DNA of 38,619 nt from Methylomicrobium sp035916875 (lineage in GTDB: Bacteria; Pseudomonadota; Gammaproteobacteria; Methylococcales; Methylomonadaceae): assembly GCF_035916875.1 (NCBI RefSeq), contig NZ_JAXUHN010000066.1, positions 1 to 38,619 on the forward strand. Direction: 5' to 3'. The notes under the pieces are model-generated. The model was not told where the DNA came from. It saw nothing but the letters and a program-made list of their open reading frames with translations, and did not search any database. Positions 8,351 through 17,159 of the stretch are shown piece after piece. Numbering within the stretch: the stretch's first letter is position 1; every line of letters begins with the position of its first letter. Both the position numbers and the translations under genes were made by a program.

Positions 8351-9790
8351 ATGGCATTAATTACCCTGGCCAAACAGGCCATCTTGAGGCCTTCCGGTAT
8401 TACCGAAAGCGAAATCGATATGATCATGAGCCGCCTGCTTTCTTCCAAGGCGGATGCGGCCGATATTTATTTTCAATCCACTCGCGCCGAATCCTGGGTC
8501 ATGGAAGGCGGCATCATCAAAGAAGGCAGCCATAATATCGCGCAGGGCGCCGGTGTGCGCGCTGTGTCCGGCGACAAGACCGGCTTTGCTTACAGCGATC
8601 GAATCGAACTGCCGGTCTTGTTGGAGGCGGCGCATAATGTGAAGGCGATCGTGCGCCAGGGGCAAAATGCAAGCGCGGGGTTGACCCTGCCGGCTAAATG
8701 GCCGTCTTACTACGCGCCGATCGACCCGGTCAAATCGCTTGAAGATCGGCAGAAAATCGACTTGTTGCAGAGGGTTGAAAGCGAGACGCGCAAGCTGGAC
8801 AGCAGGATCGAAGAAGTGATCGTCAGCCTGGTCGGCGTCCATGACCATATCCTGGTCGCGGGTCAGGACGGCTCGCTGGCCGCCGATGTGCGGCCTTTAG
8901 TACGGATGAACGTGACGGTCATCGTCGTGCAGGACGGTCGCCGCGAACAGGGCAGCATGGGTGGAGGGGCGCGTAACGATTACCGCTATTTCATCGAACA
9001 GGATCGAGCGCTCGGTTACGGACGGGAAGCGGTCCGTCAGGCCTTGGTAAACCTCGAAGCAATCGATGCGCCGGCCGGCAATATGACCGTCGTATTGGGA
9101 CCGGGCTGGCCAGGAATTCTGCTGCATGAAGCGATCGGTCACGGCCTGGAAGGCGATTTCAATCGCAAGGGCACCTCCGCGTTCAGCGGCCGGGTCGGCG
9201 AGCGGGTTGCCTCCGAGTTATGTACCGTAGTCGACGACGGGGCCTTGCCGGGCCGCCGCGGCTCGTTGAGCATCGACGATGAAGGTACGCCGACCGAACA
9301 AACGGTGCTGATCGAAAAAGGCATCCTGAAAGGCTACATGCAGGACAAGATGAATGCGCGTCTGATGGGTGTCAAGCCGACCGGCAACGGCCGCCGCGAA
9401 TCGTACGCGCATGCGCCGATGCCGAGAATGACCAATACCTACATGCTGTCCGGCCCGCACAATCCCGAGGAAATCATTCGCAGCGTCGAAAAAGGCATTT
9501 ACGCGAAAAACTTCGGCGGCGGCCAGGTCGATATTACTTCCGGCAAGTTCGTCTTTTCCGCCAGCGAAGCCTATCTGATCGAAAACGGCCGAATCACCCG
9601 CCCGGTCAAAGGCGCCACCTTGATCGGCAACGGTCCGGACGTATTGACCCGTGTATCGATGGTCGGCAACGATCTGGAACTGGATTCGGGCGTCGGTACC
9701 TGCGGCAAGGAAGGGCAGAGCGTGCCGGTCGGCGTCGGCCAGCCGACTTTGAAAATCGACGGCTTGACCGTCGGTGGCACCAGTGTTTAA
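8351..9790 (+). CDS. tldD: Metalloprotease TldD
   Basis: A 479-residue TldD subunit (E. coli 481). TldD and PmbA/TldE form a heterodimeric zinc protease that degrades unfolded peptides, trims microcin B17 precursor and affects CcdA stability. The zinc site is the HExxxH motif H259-E260-A-I-G-H264 inside LLHEAIGHGLEGDFNRKG. Its partner-specific glycine-rich C-terminal region (GTCGKEGQSVPVGVGQP) is intact. I choose the ATG at 8351 over the TTG codon just before it. The partner pmbA lies 76 bp downstream on the same strand. Expected location is the cytoplasm. Confidence 0.95.
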   Translation: MALITLAKQAILRPSGITESEIDMIMSRLLSSKADAADIYFQSTRAESWVMEGGIIKEGSHNIAQGAGVRAVSGDKTGFAYSDRIELPVLLEAAHNVKAIVRQGQNASAGLTLPAKWPSYYAPIDPVKSLEDRQKIDLLQRVESETRKLDSRIEEVIVSLVGVHDHILVAGQDGSLAADVRPLVRMNVTVIVVQDGRREQGSMGGGARNDYRYFIEQDRALGYGREAVRQALVNLEAIDAPAGNMTVVLGPGWPGILLHEAIGHGLEGDFNRKGTSAFSGRVGERVASELCTVVDDGALPGRRGSLSIDDEGTPTEQTVLIEKGILKGYMQDKMNARLMGVKPTGNGRRESYAHAPMPRMTNTYMLSGPHNPEEIIRSVEKGIYAKNFGGGQVDITSGKFVFSASEAYLIENGRITRPVKGATLIGNGPDVLTRVSMVGNDLELDSGVGTCGKEGQSVPVGVGQPTLKIDGLTVGGTSV

Positions 9791-9798
9791 TCCCGTAG

Positions 9799-9842
9799 GC
9801 CGGGTTTACTCTAAAGGGCATAAAAGCGTAGCGTAACCCGAC
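9799..9842. repeat. Intergenic inverted repeat between tldD and pmbA
   Basis: CGGGTTTAC at 9801-9809 and GCGTAACCCG at 9831-9840 face each other around AT-rich DNA. A GGGTTACGCTAC stretch of the same kind appears at about 18,091, so this may be a short dispersed element. It sits where the pmbA leader would be and could form an RNA hairpin in a shared transcript. Confidence 0.4.
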
Positions 9843-9866
9843 GACTATCTCAAAGAGTCTCATATT

Positions 9867-11198
9867 TTGCAAAATCAGGATCAACTCAACGAATTGAAGG
9901 CGATCGTCCAGTCCTTGCTGGACGAGGCGATCAGGCAGGGCGCCAGCACCGCGGAAGCGGGCCTCAGCCAGGAAAACGGCCTGTCGGTGACGGCCCGGAT
10001 GGGCGATGTCGAAACGATCGAACATCACCGCGATCAGGGTCTTGGCGTGACGGTCTATTTCGGTCAGCGCAAGGGCTCCGCGAGTACCACGCATCTGTCT
10101 CCCGAAGCGATCAAAGATACCGTCGCGGCCGCTTGTAGCATCGCCCGCTACACGAATGCCGATGACTATGCCGGATTGCCCGAACGGGATCTGTTGGCAA
10201 CCGAGTTTCCCGATCTCCAACTGAATCATCCCTGGGCTATCGATGCGGAAGCCGCGATCGCGATTGCGATCGAGTGCGAGGATGCCGCGCGCGGCTACGA
10301 TCCCGAAATCAGCAATTCGGAAGGGGCCAGCATCAATACGCATCAGGGCGTCCATGTGTTGGGCAATACGCTTGGCTTTCTGCATGGCGCGATGACCACA
10401 CGGCATTCGTTGAGCTGTTCGGTCCTGGCCGAACGCGGCGGCAACATGCAGCGCGATTACTGGTACAGCGTCGCGCGGAATCCCTTGGATCTGGAATCGG
10501 CCATCCATGTCGGCCAAAAAGCCGCGCAACGCACGTTGAGACGGCTCGGCGCGCGCTCGTTGAGTCCACGGCAGTGTCCTGTGCTGTATGCGGCGGAGGT
10601 CGCGTCCGGCCTACTCGGTTCGTTTATCGGCGCAATCAGCGGCAGCGTGCTGTACCGAAAATCCTCGTTTCTGCTGAATTCGCTCGACACGCAAATCTTT
10701 CCGGAATTCATCCATATCCACGAACAGCCGCATCTGATCGGCGCGCTCGGCAGCGCGGTCTACGACAGCGAAGGCGTAGCGACCCGTCCGCATGACATCG
10801 TTAGCAATGGCATTGTCCGCAGCTATGTGCTGAGCACCTACTCGGCCCGGAAGCTCGGCATGAGGAGCACAGGCAACGCCGGCGGCGTGCACAACCTGAT
10901 CATCGACCCGGGCGCTTTGGATTTTCAGGGGATGCTGAAGATGTTGGATACCGGTCTGCTCGTGACCGAATTGATGGGGCAGGGCGTTAACATGGTCACC
11001 GGGGATTATTCGCGCGGTGCGGCCGGCTTCTGGGTTGAAAACGGCAAGATTCAGTATCCGGTCGAGGAAATCACGATCGCCGGCAATCTGAAGAACATGT
11101 ACAAGCACATCGTTGCGGTCGGCAATGATGTCGATCTACGCGGCAATGTCCGCACCGGTTCGATACTGATTGAACGGATGTCGATCGCGGGGGAATAA
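9867..11198 (+). CDS. pmbA: Metalloprotease subunit PmbA (TldE)
   Basis: A 443-residue partner of TldD (E. coli PmbA 450). It belongs to the same fold but lacks the HExxxH metal site, as expected for the regulatory subunit of the TldD/TldE peptidase. Readable family segments include GVTVYFGQRKGSASTTHLS near residue 60, SNSEGASINTHQGVHVLGN near 150, and the C-terminal GNDVDLRGNVRTGSILIERM. The start is a TTG at 9867 (LQNQDQLNELKAIV). No ATG or GTG lies between it and the in-frame stop at 9834, and only a weak AAAGAG precedes it. It follows tldD and converges with pyrD. Confidence 0.92.
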   Translation: MQNQDQLNELKAIVQSLLDEAIRQGASTAEAGLSQENGLSVTARMGDVETIEHHRDQGLGVTVYFGQRKGSASTTHLSPEAIKDTVAAACSIARYTNADDYAGLPERDLLATEFPDLQLNHPWAIDAEAAIAIAIECEDAARGYDPEISNSEGASINTHQGVHVLGNTLGFLHGAMTTRHSLSCSVLAERGGNMQRDYWYSVARNPLDLESAIHVGQKAAQRTLRRLGARSLSPRQCPVLYAAEVASGLLGSFIGAISGSVLYRKSSFLLNSLDTQIFPEFIHIHEQPHLIGALGSAVYDSEGVATRPHDIVSNGIVRSYVLSTYSARKLGMRSTGNAGGVHNLIIDPGALDFQGMLKMLDTGLLVTELMGQGVNMVTGDYSRGAAGFWVENGKIQYPVEEITIAGNLKNMYKHIVAVGNDVDLRGNVRTGSILIERMSIAGE

Positions 11199-11210
11199 TC
11201 CCGCAAAAGA

Positions 11211-11246
11211 GGTAGGGTGGATGCGCTACGCGTTTCTTCCCTACCT
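11211..11246. terminator. Hairpin between convergent pmbA and pyrD
   Basis: AGGTAGGG (11211-11218) and CCCTACCT (11239-11246) form a perfect 8-bp stem with a 20-nt loop. A second small stem, GCGGG/CCCGC, spans the pmbA stop (11188-11205). There is no clean T-run, so a bidirectional terminator is only suggested by the position between two converging genes. The GTAGGGTGGATGCG wording also looks like a dispersed repeat. Confidence 0.4.
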
Positions 11247-11264
11247 TGGGTTCGATCTTTTGGC

Positions 11265-12290
11265 CTACCGCGCCGCATTCAACCGCTTCACACACTCCGC
11301 AATTAACCGCGGTCCCTGATAAATCAACCCGCTATAAATCTGCACCAAACTAGCCCCGGCCGCGATTTTCTCTTCCGCATCGTCCGCGCTTAAAATTCCT
11401 CCCGCCGCGATGATCGGGCAGCGGCCATTCAATTCCGCCGACAGTCCGCGCACGACATGCGTAGATTTGTGTTTGACCGGCGCGCCGCTCAATCCGCCCG
11501 CTTCGCTTGCCAGCGGGTGCCCGGCGATTTTATCCCGGTCCAGTGTGGTATTTGTCGCGATCACGCCGTCGATCGCGAAGCCGGCCAGTAATCTGGAAAT
11601 CTGCATAATCTGTTCATCACTTAAATCGGGCGCGATTTTGACGACGACCGGCACGTAGCGCAGGTGGGTCTCGGCCAGTTTGAATTGTTCTTCCTTCAAC
11701 GCCGACAGCAGGGTCTTGAGCTCGTCGCCCTGCTGCAACTGGCGCAGATTCTTTGTATTCGGCGAGGAAATATTGATCGTGACATAGCTGGCCGAGGCAT
11801 AGACCTTGCGGAATCCGATCAGATAATCATCGACTGCCTGCTCGATCGGCGTATCGAAATTCTTGCCGATGTTGATGCCGAGAATGCCCTTGTAATCGGC
11901 TTGGCGGACTTGGTCGACCAGATGATCCACGCCCAGATTGTTGAAGCCCATGCGATTGATGATCGCCTGATGTTCGGGCAGTCTGAACAAACGCGGCTGC
12001 GGATTGCCCGGCTGCGGACGCGGCGTGACCGTGCCGATTTCGATAAAACCGAAGCCGAGCGCCGCCAAGGCAGCGATATGATTGCCATTTTTATCGAGGC
12101 CGGCCGCGAGCCCGACCTGATTTTTGAAGGTCAACCCCATCACCTCGACCGGTTTGGCCTTGATTTCGGGATAAAGCAGGCGGCTGACGCCCGAGGCGGA
12201 AGCTATGTCGAGCAGTTTCAGCGTGACGCCATGCGCGGTTTCGGGATTCAGCTTGAAAAGTAACGGACGCAATAAAGGGTAAAGATTCAT
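11265..12290 (-). CDS. pyrD: Dihydroorotate dehydrogenase (quinone), class 2
   Basis: A 341-residue enzyme (E. coli PyrD 336) that oxidises dihydroorotate to orotate with FMN and passes electrons to the quinone pool; it is the membrane-associated step of pyrimidine synthesis. The N-terminal helix MNLYPLLRPLLFKLNPETAHG is the class-2 membrane-binding extension. The FMN/substrate segments GLAAGLDKNG, GTVTPRPQPGNPQPRLFRL and INRMGFNN are present. The catalytic serine lies in NISSPNTKNLRQLQ. GVIATNTT and the GGLSGAP phosphate-binding loop follow. The ATG at 12290 is preferred to the upstream TTG at 12305. It lies 16 bp behind thiO on the same strand, so the two probably share a transcript. Confidence 0.95.
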   Translation of the reverse strand: MNLYPLLRPLLFKLNPETAHGVTLKLLDIASASGVSRLLYPEIKAKPVEVMGLTFKNQVGLAAGLDKNGNHIAALAALGFGFIEIGTVTPRPQPGNPQPRLFRLPEHQAIINRMGFNNLGVDHLVDQVRQADYKGILGINIGKNFDTPIEQAVDDYLIGFRKVYASASYVTINISSPNTKNLRQLQQGDELKTLLSALKEEQFKLAETHLRYVPVVVKIAPDLSDEQIMQISRLLAGFAIDGVIATNTTLDRDKIAGHPLASEAGGLSGAPVKHKSTHVVRGLSAELNGRCPIIAAGGILSADDAEEKIAAGASLVQIYSGLIYQGPRLIAECVKRLNAAR

Positions 12291-12306
12291 GCTGTACAAA
12301 GTCAAG

Positions 12307-13398
12307 TTAATGCAGGCTGGAAAATTGATAAGGCTCCGGGGCGACGCGCGGCGTGCGGTTCAGGATCAGGTCGGCGAGTAGTTCGGCCGAAGCCGGTCCC
12401 ATCGCCAGACCGTTTCTGAAATGCCCGGCGTTGATAAACAAATTCTCAATTTCGGGATGGCGGCCGATATAGGGTACGCCGTGCTCGGTGCCCGGCCTGA
12501 GGCCCGCCCAGTGGTTGATGATCGGAAATCGTTTCAACGACGGCATCAACGCCAACGCAAAATTCTTCAGCTTGTCATGTATTTCGGCTGACGGCGTTTT
12601 ATCGAATTGATCATGTTCGACCGAACTGCCGGCCAGAATCTTGCCGTCGCGGCGCGGAATCAGGTAACGGTCCTCATCGAGCACCATGTGCCGAAGCGTG
12701 TCGGGTTTCGCGTCAAACAGCAGCATCTGGCCTTTGACCGGCACGATGTCCGGGGCAGGAATCGGGAATAAACGCGTAAACAGTTGGCCTGTCCAGGCGC
12801 CGGCGCTGACGATCAACTGTTCAACCGGAAACTTGCCTTGCGCGGTATCGATTTCGGTAATCCGGTGTTGATGCGTGTAAACCGATTTCAGCTCGCACTC
12901 TTCGATGATCCTGACGCCTTTGTCGCCCAGATCTTGCCTGAGCGATTTGACCAGTCGGGGATTGCGGGCTTGGGCAATATAAGGCAGCCAGAGCGGATTT
13001 TCAGGTTGCGTGTTCAATTCATTGAAAAATGCCAGTCCGGGCGTTTCGTAACGAATCGAATAATCTTTACACCAACGGATTGCGGCTTGTATATCAGGGT
13101 TTTTGGAGATCAGCAAACCGCAAGGCGTCCATTCAGGGTCCAGTTGCGTATCTCTGATAAGCTGTTCCGCCAAGGACGGATACAATGCGAGGCTGCGGAT
13201 CACCAATCGGGAAATCGCATCCGGCTGCCGCCAAGGATATAAAGGTAACAAAATACCGCCGCCAGCCCAGGAAGATTCCTGGCCGATCCGGTTTCTTTCG
13301 ATCAGGGTGACGCGGACGCCGGCCTGATGCAGTTCTCTTGCTGTTAGCAGGCCTATGATGCCGCCGCCGATGAGGGTGATGTCGGAGTATCGGGTCAT
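12307..13398 (-). CDS. thiO: Glycine oxidase ThiO
   Basis: A 363-residue FAD-dependent D-amino-acid-oxidase family protein. In thiamine synthesis, ThiO converts glycine to iminoglycine for the thiazole ring. The dinucleotide-binding motif LIGGGIIGLLTARELHQAGV is at the N-terminus, followed by ESSWAGGGILLPLYPWRQPD, the usual ThiO flavin-contact segment. The C-terminal NHWAGLRPGTEHGVPYIGRH and the NAGHFRNGLAMGPASAELLADL signature complete the FAD site. The start is the ATG at 13398 (MTRYSDITLIGGG) and not the upstream TTG at 13404. No thi genes lie nearby; its visible partner is pyrD. Sarcosine or another amine is a possible alternative substrate. Confidence 0.88.
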   Translation of the reverse strand: MTRYSDITLIGGGIIGLLTARELHQAGVRVTLIERNRIGQESSWAGGGILLPLYPWRQPDAISRLVIRSLALYPSLAEQLIRDTQLDPEWTPCGLLISKNPDIQAAIRWCKDYSIRYETPGLAFFNELNTQPENPLWLPYIAQARNPRLVKSLRQDLGDKGVRIIEECELKSVYTHQHRITEIDTAQGKFPVEQLIVSAGAWTGQLFTRLFPIPAPDIVPVKGQMLLFDAKPDTLRHMVLDEDRYLIPRRDGKILAGSSVEHDQFDKTPSAEIHDKLKNFALALMPSLKRFPIINHWAGLRPGTEHGVPYIGRHPEIENLFINAGHFRNGLAMGPASAELLADLILNRTPRVAPEPYQFSSLH

Positions 13399-14124
13399 GA
13401 ACAAATGGGGAGTGGAAGTGATCCGGGGGTGTCGATGATAAGGATGTCAGGTAAAAATGTTGGAATGCTTAATTCCGCTAAGTCAGATTGCGATAAGCGT
13501 CGACATTCCGGCATTGCTCACAAGACACAGGAGGCAAAATCCAAGTTCCAGGGATCGGGTACGAGGCTACCTTCCGCGGTCATGGATTCGGCAACTGCTT
13601 CTGCGTTGCCCTACCTCTGTCCATGGGTCGCCACTTTAGACGTGGGATCCATGTTGTCGATCCGCTTTCCGACGAGCGCGACGCGCTAGTTTCAAATATG
13701 ACAAAAAAGAATTTAAGATGGGCAAAAAATAACGCTTTTCTCATTCAGAAAGCTGGCTAATTTATCATGATATTGATCTTTCGGTTTGTGAATTTGGTAG
13801 TGCGGTAGATGATACCGCTGAAAAAACTGGATGCCGATTGGACCGAAAACGCCGGATTTCAGCAAGATGCCAAATTTAGAAAGGGAAGCATTTTTTCGAT
13901 GATTGTTGTTTGTAAGCAACATTGCGGGGTTCGGCAATGACCGTTAGTGTATTAGCACTTACTTTTTCGCTGAATATTTGAGCGGAATAAGCTCTAAAAA
14001 AGAAGTTGTCGGGGTAAAAAATTTATTTCAATCTTTGTTGTTTAAATCATACAGTCATCACATTTTGCTTGGCATTGTGTTATAACCAATTGTTTTTTAT
14101 ATGTAAAAAAAATATCACAAAAGC
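13399..14124. other. Long non-coding stretch with a dispersed-repeat copy
   Basis: No convincing gene is seen. Bases 13589-13617 match 26 of 29 positions of 19699-19727, the repeat inside the IS3 remnant, so a partial copy of that repeat lies here. From about 13,700 the DNA turns AT-rich. A 74-codon minus-strand frame at 13,713-13,937 has no recognisable domain and no good start context; it may be a gene remnant. The last part leads into the promoter of the outer-membrane protein gene. Confidence 0.5.
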
Positions 14125-14153
14125 TTGTAATGAGTCAATATTATTGCTATGAT
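14125..14153 (+). promoter_or_regulatory. Sigma70-type promoter for the outer-membrane protein gene
   Basis: TTGTAA (14125-14130) and TATGAT (14148-14153) are separated by exactly 17 bp in AT-rich DNA. The predicted start near 14,160 gives a 5' leader of about 65 nt ending in a strong GAGGGGGAA ribosome-binding site at 14,214-14,222. Confidence 0.6.
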
Positions 14154-14226
14154 TAATCTCGTAAGATCTGCTTTGTTGTTTCAAAGCAAAATTTTGTAAA
14201 ATTACAACCTCATGAGGGGGAATCAA

Positions 14227-15129
14227 ATGAGCAAGAAAATTCATACAACCGGCGTGATCGCGGCGGCGGCTTTGACCTTGGCGGGCGCTATCGCCGCTCC
14301 GGAGGCATTGGCTGCTTCAAAGGCGGAGCGTATTGCAGAAGCAGCAAGCAACAAAGCCGATGCCCTGGAAGCGCAATTGCAAGCGGTTCAAAACGAATTG
14401 GCCAGTTTGCGCGCCGAGGTCAACAAGCCTGGTTGCGACAACTGTGAAAAAGTTCAAGAGCTGGATCAATGGATGCAGCAAGTCAAATCGGCTCCTGTTA
14501 AAGTCGAAACCAAAGACAACATGGCTTTCTTCCGCGGCGGTTATGCGCGTTACGAACAAAAGAGAGGCGGTACATTGGATCCTTCGGGAAGCGAAGCTCC
14601 TTTTGGCGCTACCGTTGGCTCAATCGGTGGTCATGACGCTTGGTATTTCGGCGCTGGCTTCGATTTCAGCATCAACGACGATCTGTTCGGCTTGATGGAC
14701 AACACCGAACTTTTGGCTGAATTGCTGATCGATTACCGGGAGCTTGGAACCAAGAAAGCAAACGGTCTATCTCCTCAAGAGACTGCGGTATTGGCTAGTT
14801 TAGGTGTAGACCTTCCTGTCGCCAATACGCAGAGCGCTACTGTCAATCAGTTGTCTTTAGCGGCTTCCCCGAAAATCAAATTCCTGAAGGGTAACAAATT
14901 TAGACCTTGGATTATTCCTGTCGGATTTGAATTGTCTATAATCAGCCCGCCATCCGATGCAATTACCGTATTGAATCCGGGCATGCAGTTTGGCGCCGGT
15001 GCGGATTATAATTTGTGGAAAAGCATCTACGTAGGCGCTGATGCCCGCTGGCATCAGGCCCTAGGTTCGGTTGATGGCGTGAACACCAATGGTCTTACTG
15101 CCGGCGGCTATATTGGTTTTGGTTTCTAA
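14227..15129 (+). CDS. Secreted coiled-coil/beta-barrel outer-membrane protein
   Basis: A 300-residue envelope protein of no named family that I recognise. A signal peptide (residues 1-30, cut near ALAA) is followed by a coiled coil (31-66, AEAASNKADALEAQLQAVQN) with a CDNC pair at C70 and C73. A region from about 95 reads like beta-barrel strands: alternating hydrophobic and aromatic residues, FFRGGYARYEQ, AWYFGAGFDFSINDDLFG, and a final YIGFGF ending in Phe, the usual C-terminal signal for barrel assembly. The ATG at 14227 fits the GAGGGGGAA ribosome-binding site; the ATG at 14212 is too far upstream. It is a single-gene unit with its own promoter and terminator, which suggests strong expression. 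A surface or porin-like role is inferred. Confidence 0.8.
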   Translation: MSKKIHTTGVIAAAALTLAGAIAAPEALAASKAERIAEAASNKADALEAQLQAVQNELASLRAEVNKPGCDNCEKVQELDQWMQQVKSAPVKVETKDNMAFFRGGYARYEQKRGGTLDPSGSEAPFGATVGSIGGHDAWYFGAGFDFSINDDLFGLMDNTELLAELLIDYRELGTKKANGLSPQETAVLASLGVDLPVANTQSATVNQLSLAASPKIKFLKGNKFRPWIIPVGFELSIISPPSDAITVLNPGMQFGAGADYNLWKSIYVGADARWHQALGSVDGVNTNGLTAGGYIGFGF

Positions 15130-15159
15130 AAATACCTGGATTTACCGGTTGTTCAAAAA

Positions 15160-15189
15160 GGAGGGCTTAGAAAGCCCTCCTTTTTTTTT
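15160..15189 (+). terminator. Rho-independent terminator
   Basis: GGAGGGCTT (15160-15168) and AAGCCCTCC (15172-15180) form a perfect 9-bp stem with a 3-nt loop, followed by nine T residues (15181-15189). It lies 30 bp after the outer-membrane protein gene. Confidence 0.93.
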
Positions 15190-15327
15190 GCTTAAAATAT
15201 TTGCCGATTGAGAAACACGGTAAATAGTGCACTTTCAACTCATTTCAGACGCCGGTTCGCCCTATTGATGCATGGCTGCCTTGGCCGGAATGCGCAACCC
15301 GGTGGTATCGGTACGATCTTTTAACGC

Positions 15328-15333
15328 TATAAT
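15328..15333 (+). promoter_or_regulatory. Possible -10 element upstream of recJ
   Basis: A consensus TATAAT lies 45 bp before the recJ start and after the terminator of the previous gene, where a promoter is needed. No good -35 box lies 16-18 bp upstream (GTATCG at 15305-15310 is poor), so this is tentative. Confidence 0.35.
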
Positions 15334-15377
15334 GGCTTCCCGTATCAACCCTTAAAATCGTTATATCCCTCCATCGC

Positions 15378-17120
15378 ATGTACCATCAAGGCATCAAAAA
15401 AACCATCATCCGGCGCCCCGTTGCTCAAAAACACCTGCCTATCGATGGTCTGCATCCTTTGCTCGAGCGCATTCTTTTGGCAAGGGGCGTGGTCTCGCCC
15501 GATGATCTCGATCGTTCGTTGGCCAAGCTGCCGTCGCCGTGGCTTTTGTCTGGTATCGAAAAAATGGTCGCGCATCTGATCACCGCGCTGGAACAGGATC
15601 AAAAAATTGTGATCGTGGCCGATTTCGATGCCGACGGCGCGACCAGTTGCGCCGTCGCGATCAAGGGACTGCGATTGTTCGGGGCCAAACGGGTCCGCTT
15701 TGTCGTGCCCAATCGCTTTGAGTACGGCTATGGCCTGACGCCTGAAATCGTCGAATTGGTCAAGCGGGAAAAACCCGATCTGATCATCACCGTCGATAAC
15801 GGCATTTCCAGCATCGACGGCGTCAAAGTCGCCAAACAGGCCGGCATCAAGGTGTTGGTCACCGACCATCATCTGCCGGGGCATGAACTGCCGGCCGCCG
15901 ATGCGATCGTGAATCCGAATCTGCCGGGTGACAAATTTCCCAGCGGCGCGCTGGCTGGGGTCGGCGTGATGTTTTATTGTCTGCTGGCGCTCAGAAGCCG
16001 GCTTCGGGAGACCGGCTGGTTTCAGGCCAAGGGCTTGCCCGATCCGAATCTCGGCCAGTTGCTCGATTATGTCGCTTTAGGCACGGTCGCGGATGTGGTC
16101 GAACTCGACCGTATCAACCGGACACTGGTGCATCAGGGCTTACTCAGAATAAGGATGGGCAAGGCGCATCCCGGCATCCATGCGCTGGCCGAGGTGTCGG
16201 GCCGCAAACCGGCCGCGCTGAACGCCGCCGATCTGGGGTTTGCGCTGGGGCCGCGTCTGAACGCGGCGGGCCGTCTGGACGATATGTCGCTGGGGATTCA
16301 ATGTCTGCTCAGCGATAATCCGGAAGAGGCCAGGCAGATGGCTTTGCAACTGGATGATTTGAATAACGGCCGCAAGGAAATCGAAGGCCAGATGAAGCAT
16401 GAGGCGATGTCGCTGCTGAATGAGATGCGTGCGCTCGATGAAAGCCGCCTGCCCGCCGGCGTTTGTCTGTTCGATGCGAGCTGGCATCAGGGCGTGATCG
16501 GTATTCTGGCATCGAGGATCAAGGACCGTCTGCACCGGCCGGTGATCGCGTTCGCGCCGGCGGGCAAGGATCAGATCAAAGGTTCGGCAAGGTCGATACC
16601 GGGCATTCATATCCGCGATGTGCTCAGCGACATCGCCTCGGCGCATCCGAATTTGCTCAGCAAATTCGGCGGGCATGCGATGGCGGCCGGCATGAGCATT
16701 GCCATGCACGATTACCCGCCGTTTGCGCTGGCGTTCGATGAAATGGTGCGGAAGCGTCTCGATGCAGTCGATCTGGAGCAAAAAGTCCTTTCGGATGGCG
16801 AACTCGGCGAGCTGGAAATGACCGTCGAATTTGCCGAGCTTTTGCAAAGTGCCGCGACGTGGGGGCAGGGCTTTCCGGAGCCGATTTTCCACGGCGTCTT
16901 CGATGTGGTGCAGGCCAGTATCGTTGGTCAGAAACATTTGAAACTGGTCTTGAAAAACGCCGGCGGCATGTTGATCGATGCGATCGCATTTTTTATTGAT
17001 CATCCCGAACAATGGCTCGGTCTCAGATCGTGTCAGGCAGCCTATAAACTGGATATCAATGAATTCAGGGGCAACCGCAGCGTGCAGTTGATTGTGCAGT
17101 ATTTAGAAAAAATCGCCTGA
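15378..17120 (+). CDS. recJ: Single-stranded-DNA-specific exonuclease RecJ
   Basis: A 580-residue 5'-3' single-strand exonuclease (E. coli 577) acting in RecF-pathway recombination, mismatch repair and base-excision repair. The DHH-family motifs are in order: DFDADG (82-87), the D140-N-G metal site (VDNGISS), DHH (163-165) in VTDHHLPG, and the GAL/GVGVMF region near 205. The DHHA1-type C-terminal domain carries GGHAMAAGMSI (about residues 433-443). A final OB-like domain closes the protein. The ATG at 15378 gives the usual N-terminus. It is followed 39 bp later by a DUF502 gene on the same strand, possibly cotranscribed. Confidence 0.95.
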   Translation: MYHQGIKKTIIRRPVAQKHLPIDGLHPLLERILLARGVVSPDDLDRSLAKLPSPWLLSGIEKMVAHLITALEQDQKIVIVADFDADGATSCAVAIKGLRLFGAKRVRFVVPNRFEYGYGLTPEIVELVKREKPDLIITVDNGISSIDGVKVAKQAGIKVLVTDHHLPGHELPAADAIVNPNLPGDKFPSGALAGVGVMFYCLLALRSRLRETGWFQAKGLPDPNLGQLLDYVALGTVADVVELDRINRTLVHQGLLRIRMGKAHPGIHALAEVSGRKPAALNAADLGFALGPRLNAAGRLDDMSLGIQCLLSDNPEEARQMALQLDDLNNGRKEIEGQMKHEAMSLLNEMRALDESRLPAGVCLFDASWHQGVIGILASRIKDRLHRPVIAFAPAGKDQIKGSARSIPGIHIRDVLSDIASAHPNLLSKFGGHAMAAGMSIAMHDYPPFALAFDEMVRKRLDAVDLEQKVLSDGELGELEMTVEFAELLQSAATWGQGFPEPIFHGVFDVVQASIVGQKHLKLVLKNAGGMLIDAIAFFIDHPEQWLGLRSCQAAYKLDINEFRGNRSVQLIVQYLEKIA

Positions 17121-17159
17121 CAAAGTTGCCTGTTAATAAAGATGTGTTGAGGAGAAAAC

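Noticed and set aside
13713..13937. 74-codon minus-strand frame before the outer-membrane protein gene
   Set aside because: No domain, poor start context and AT-rich surroundings; kept only as a possible remnant in the intergenic note.
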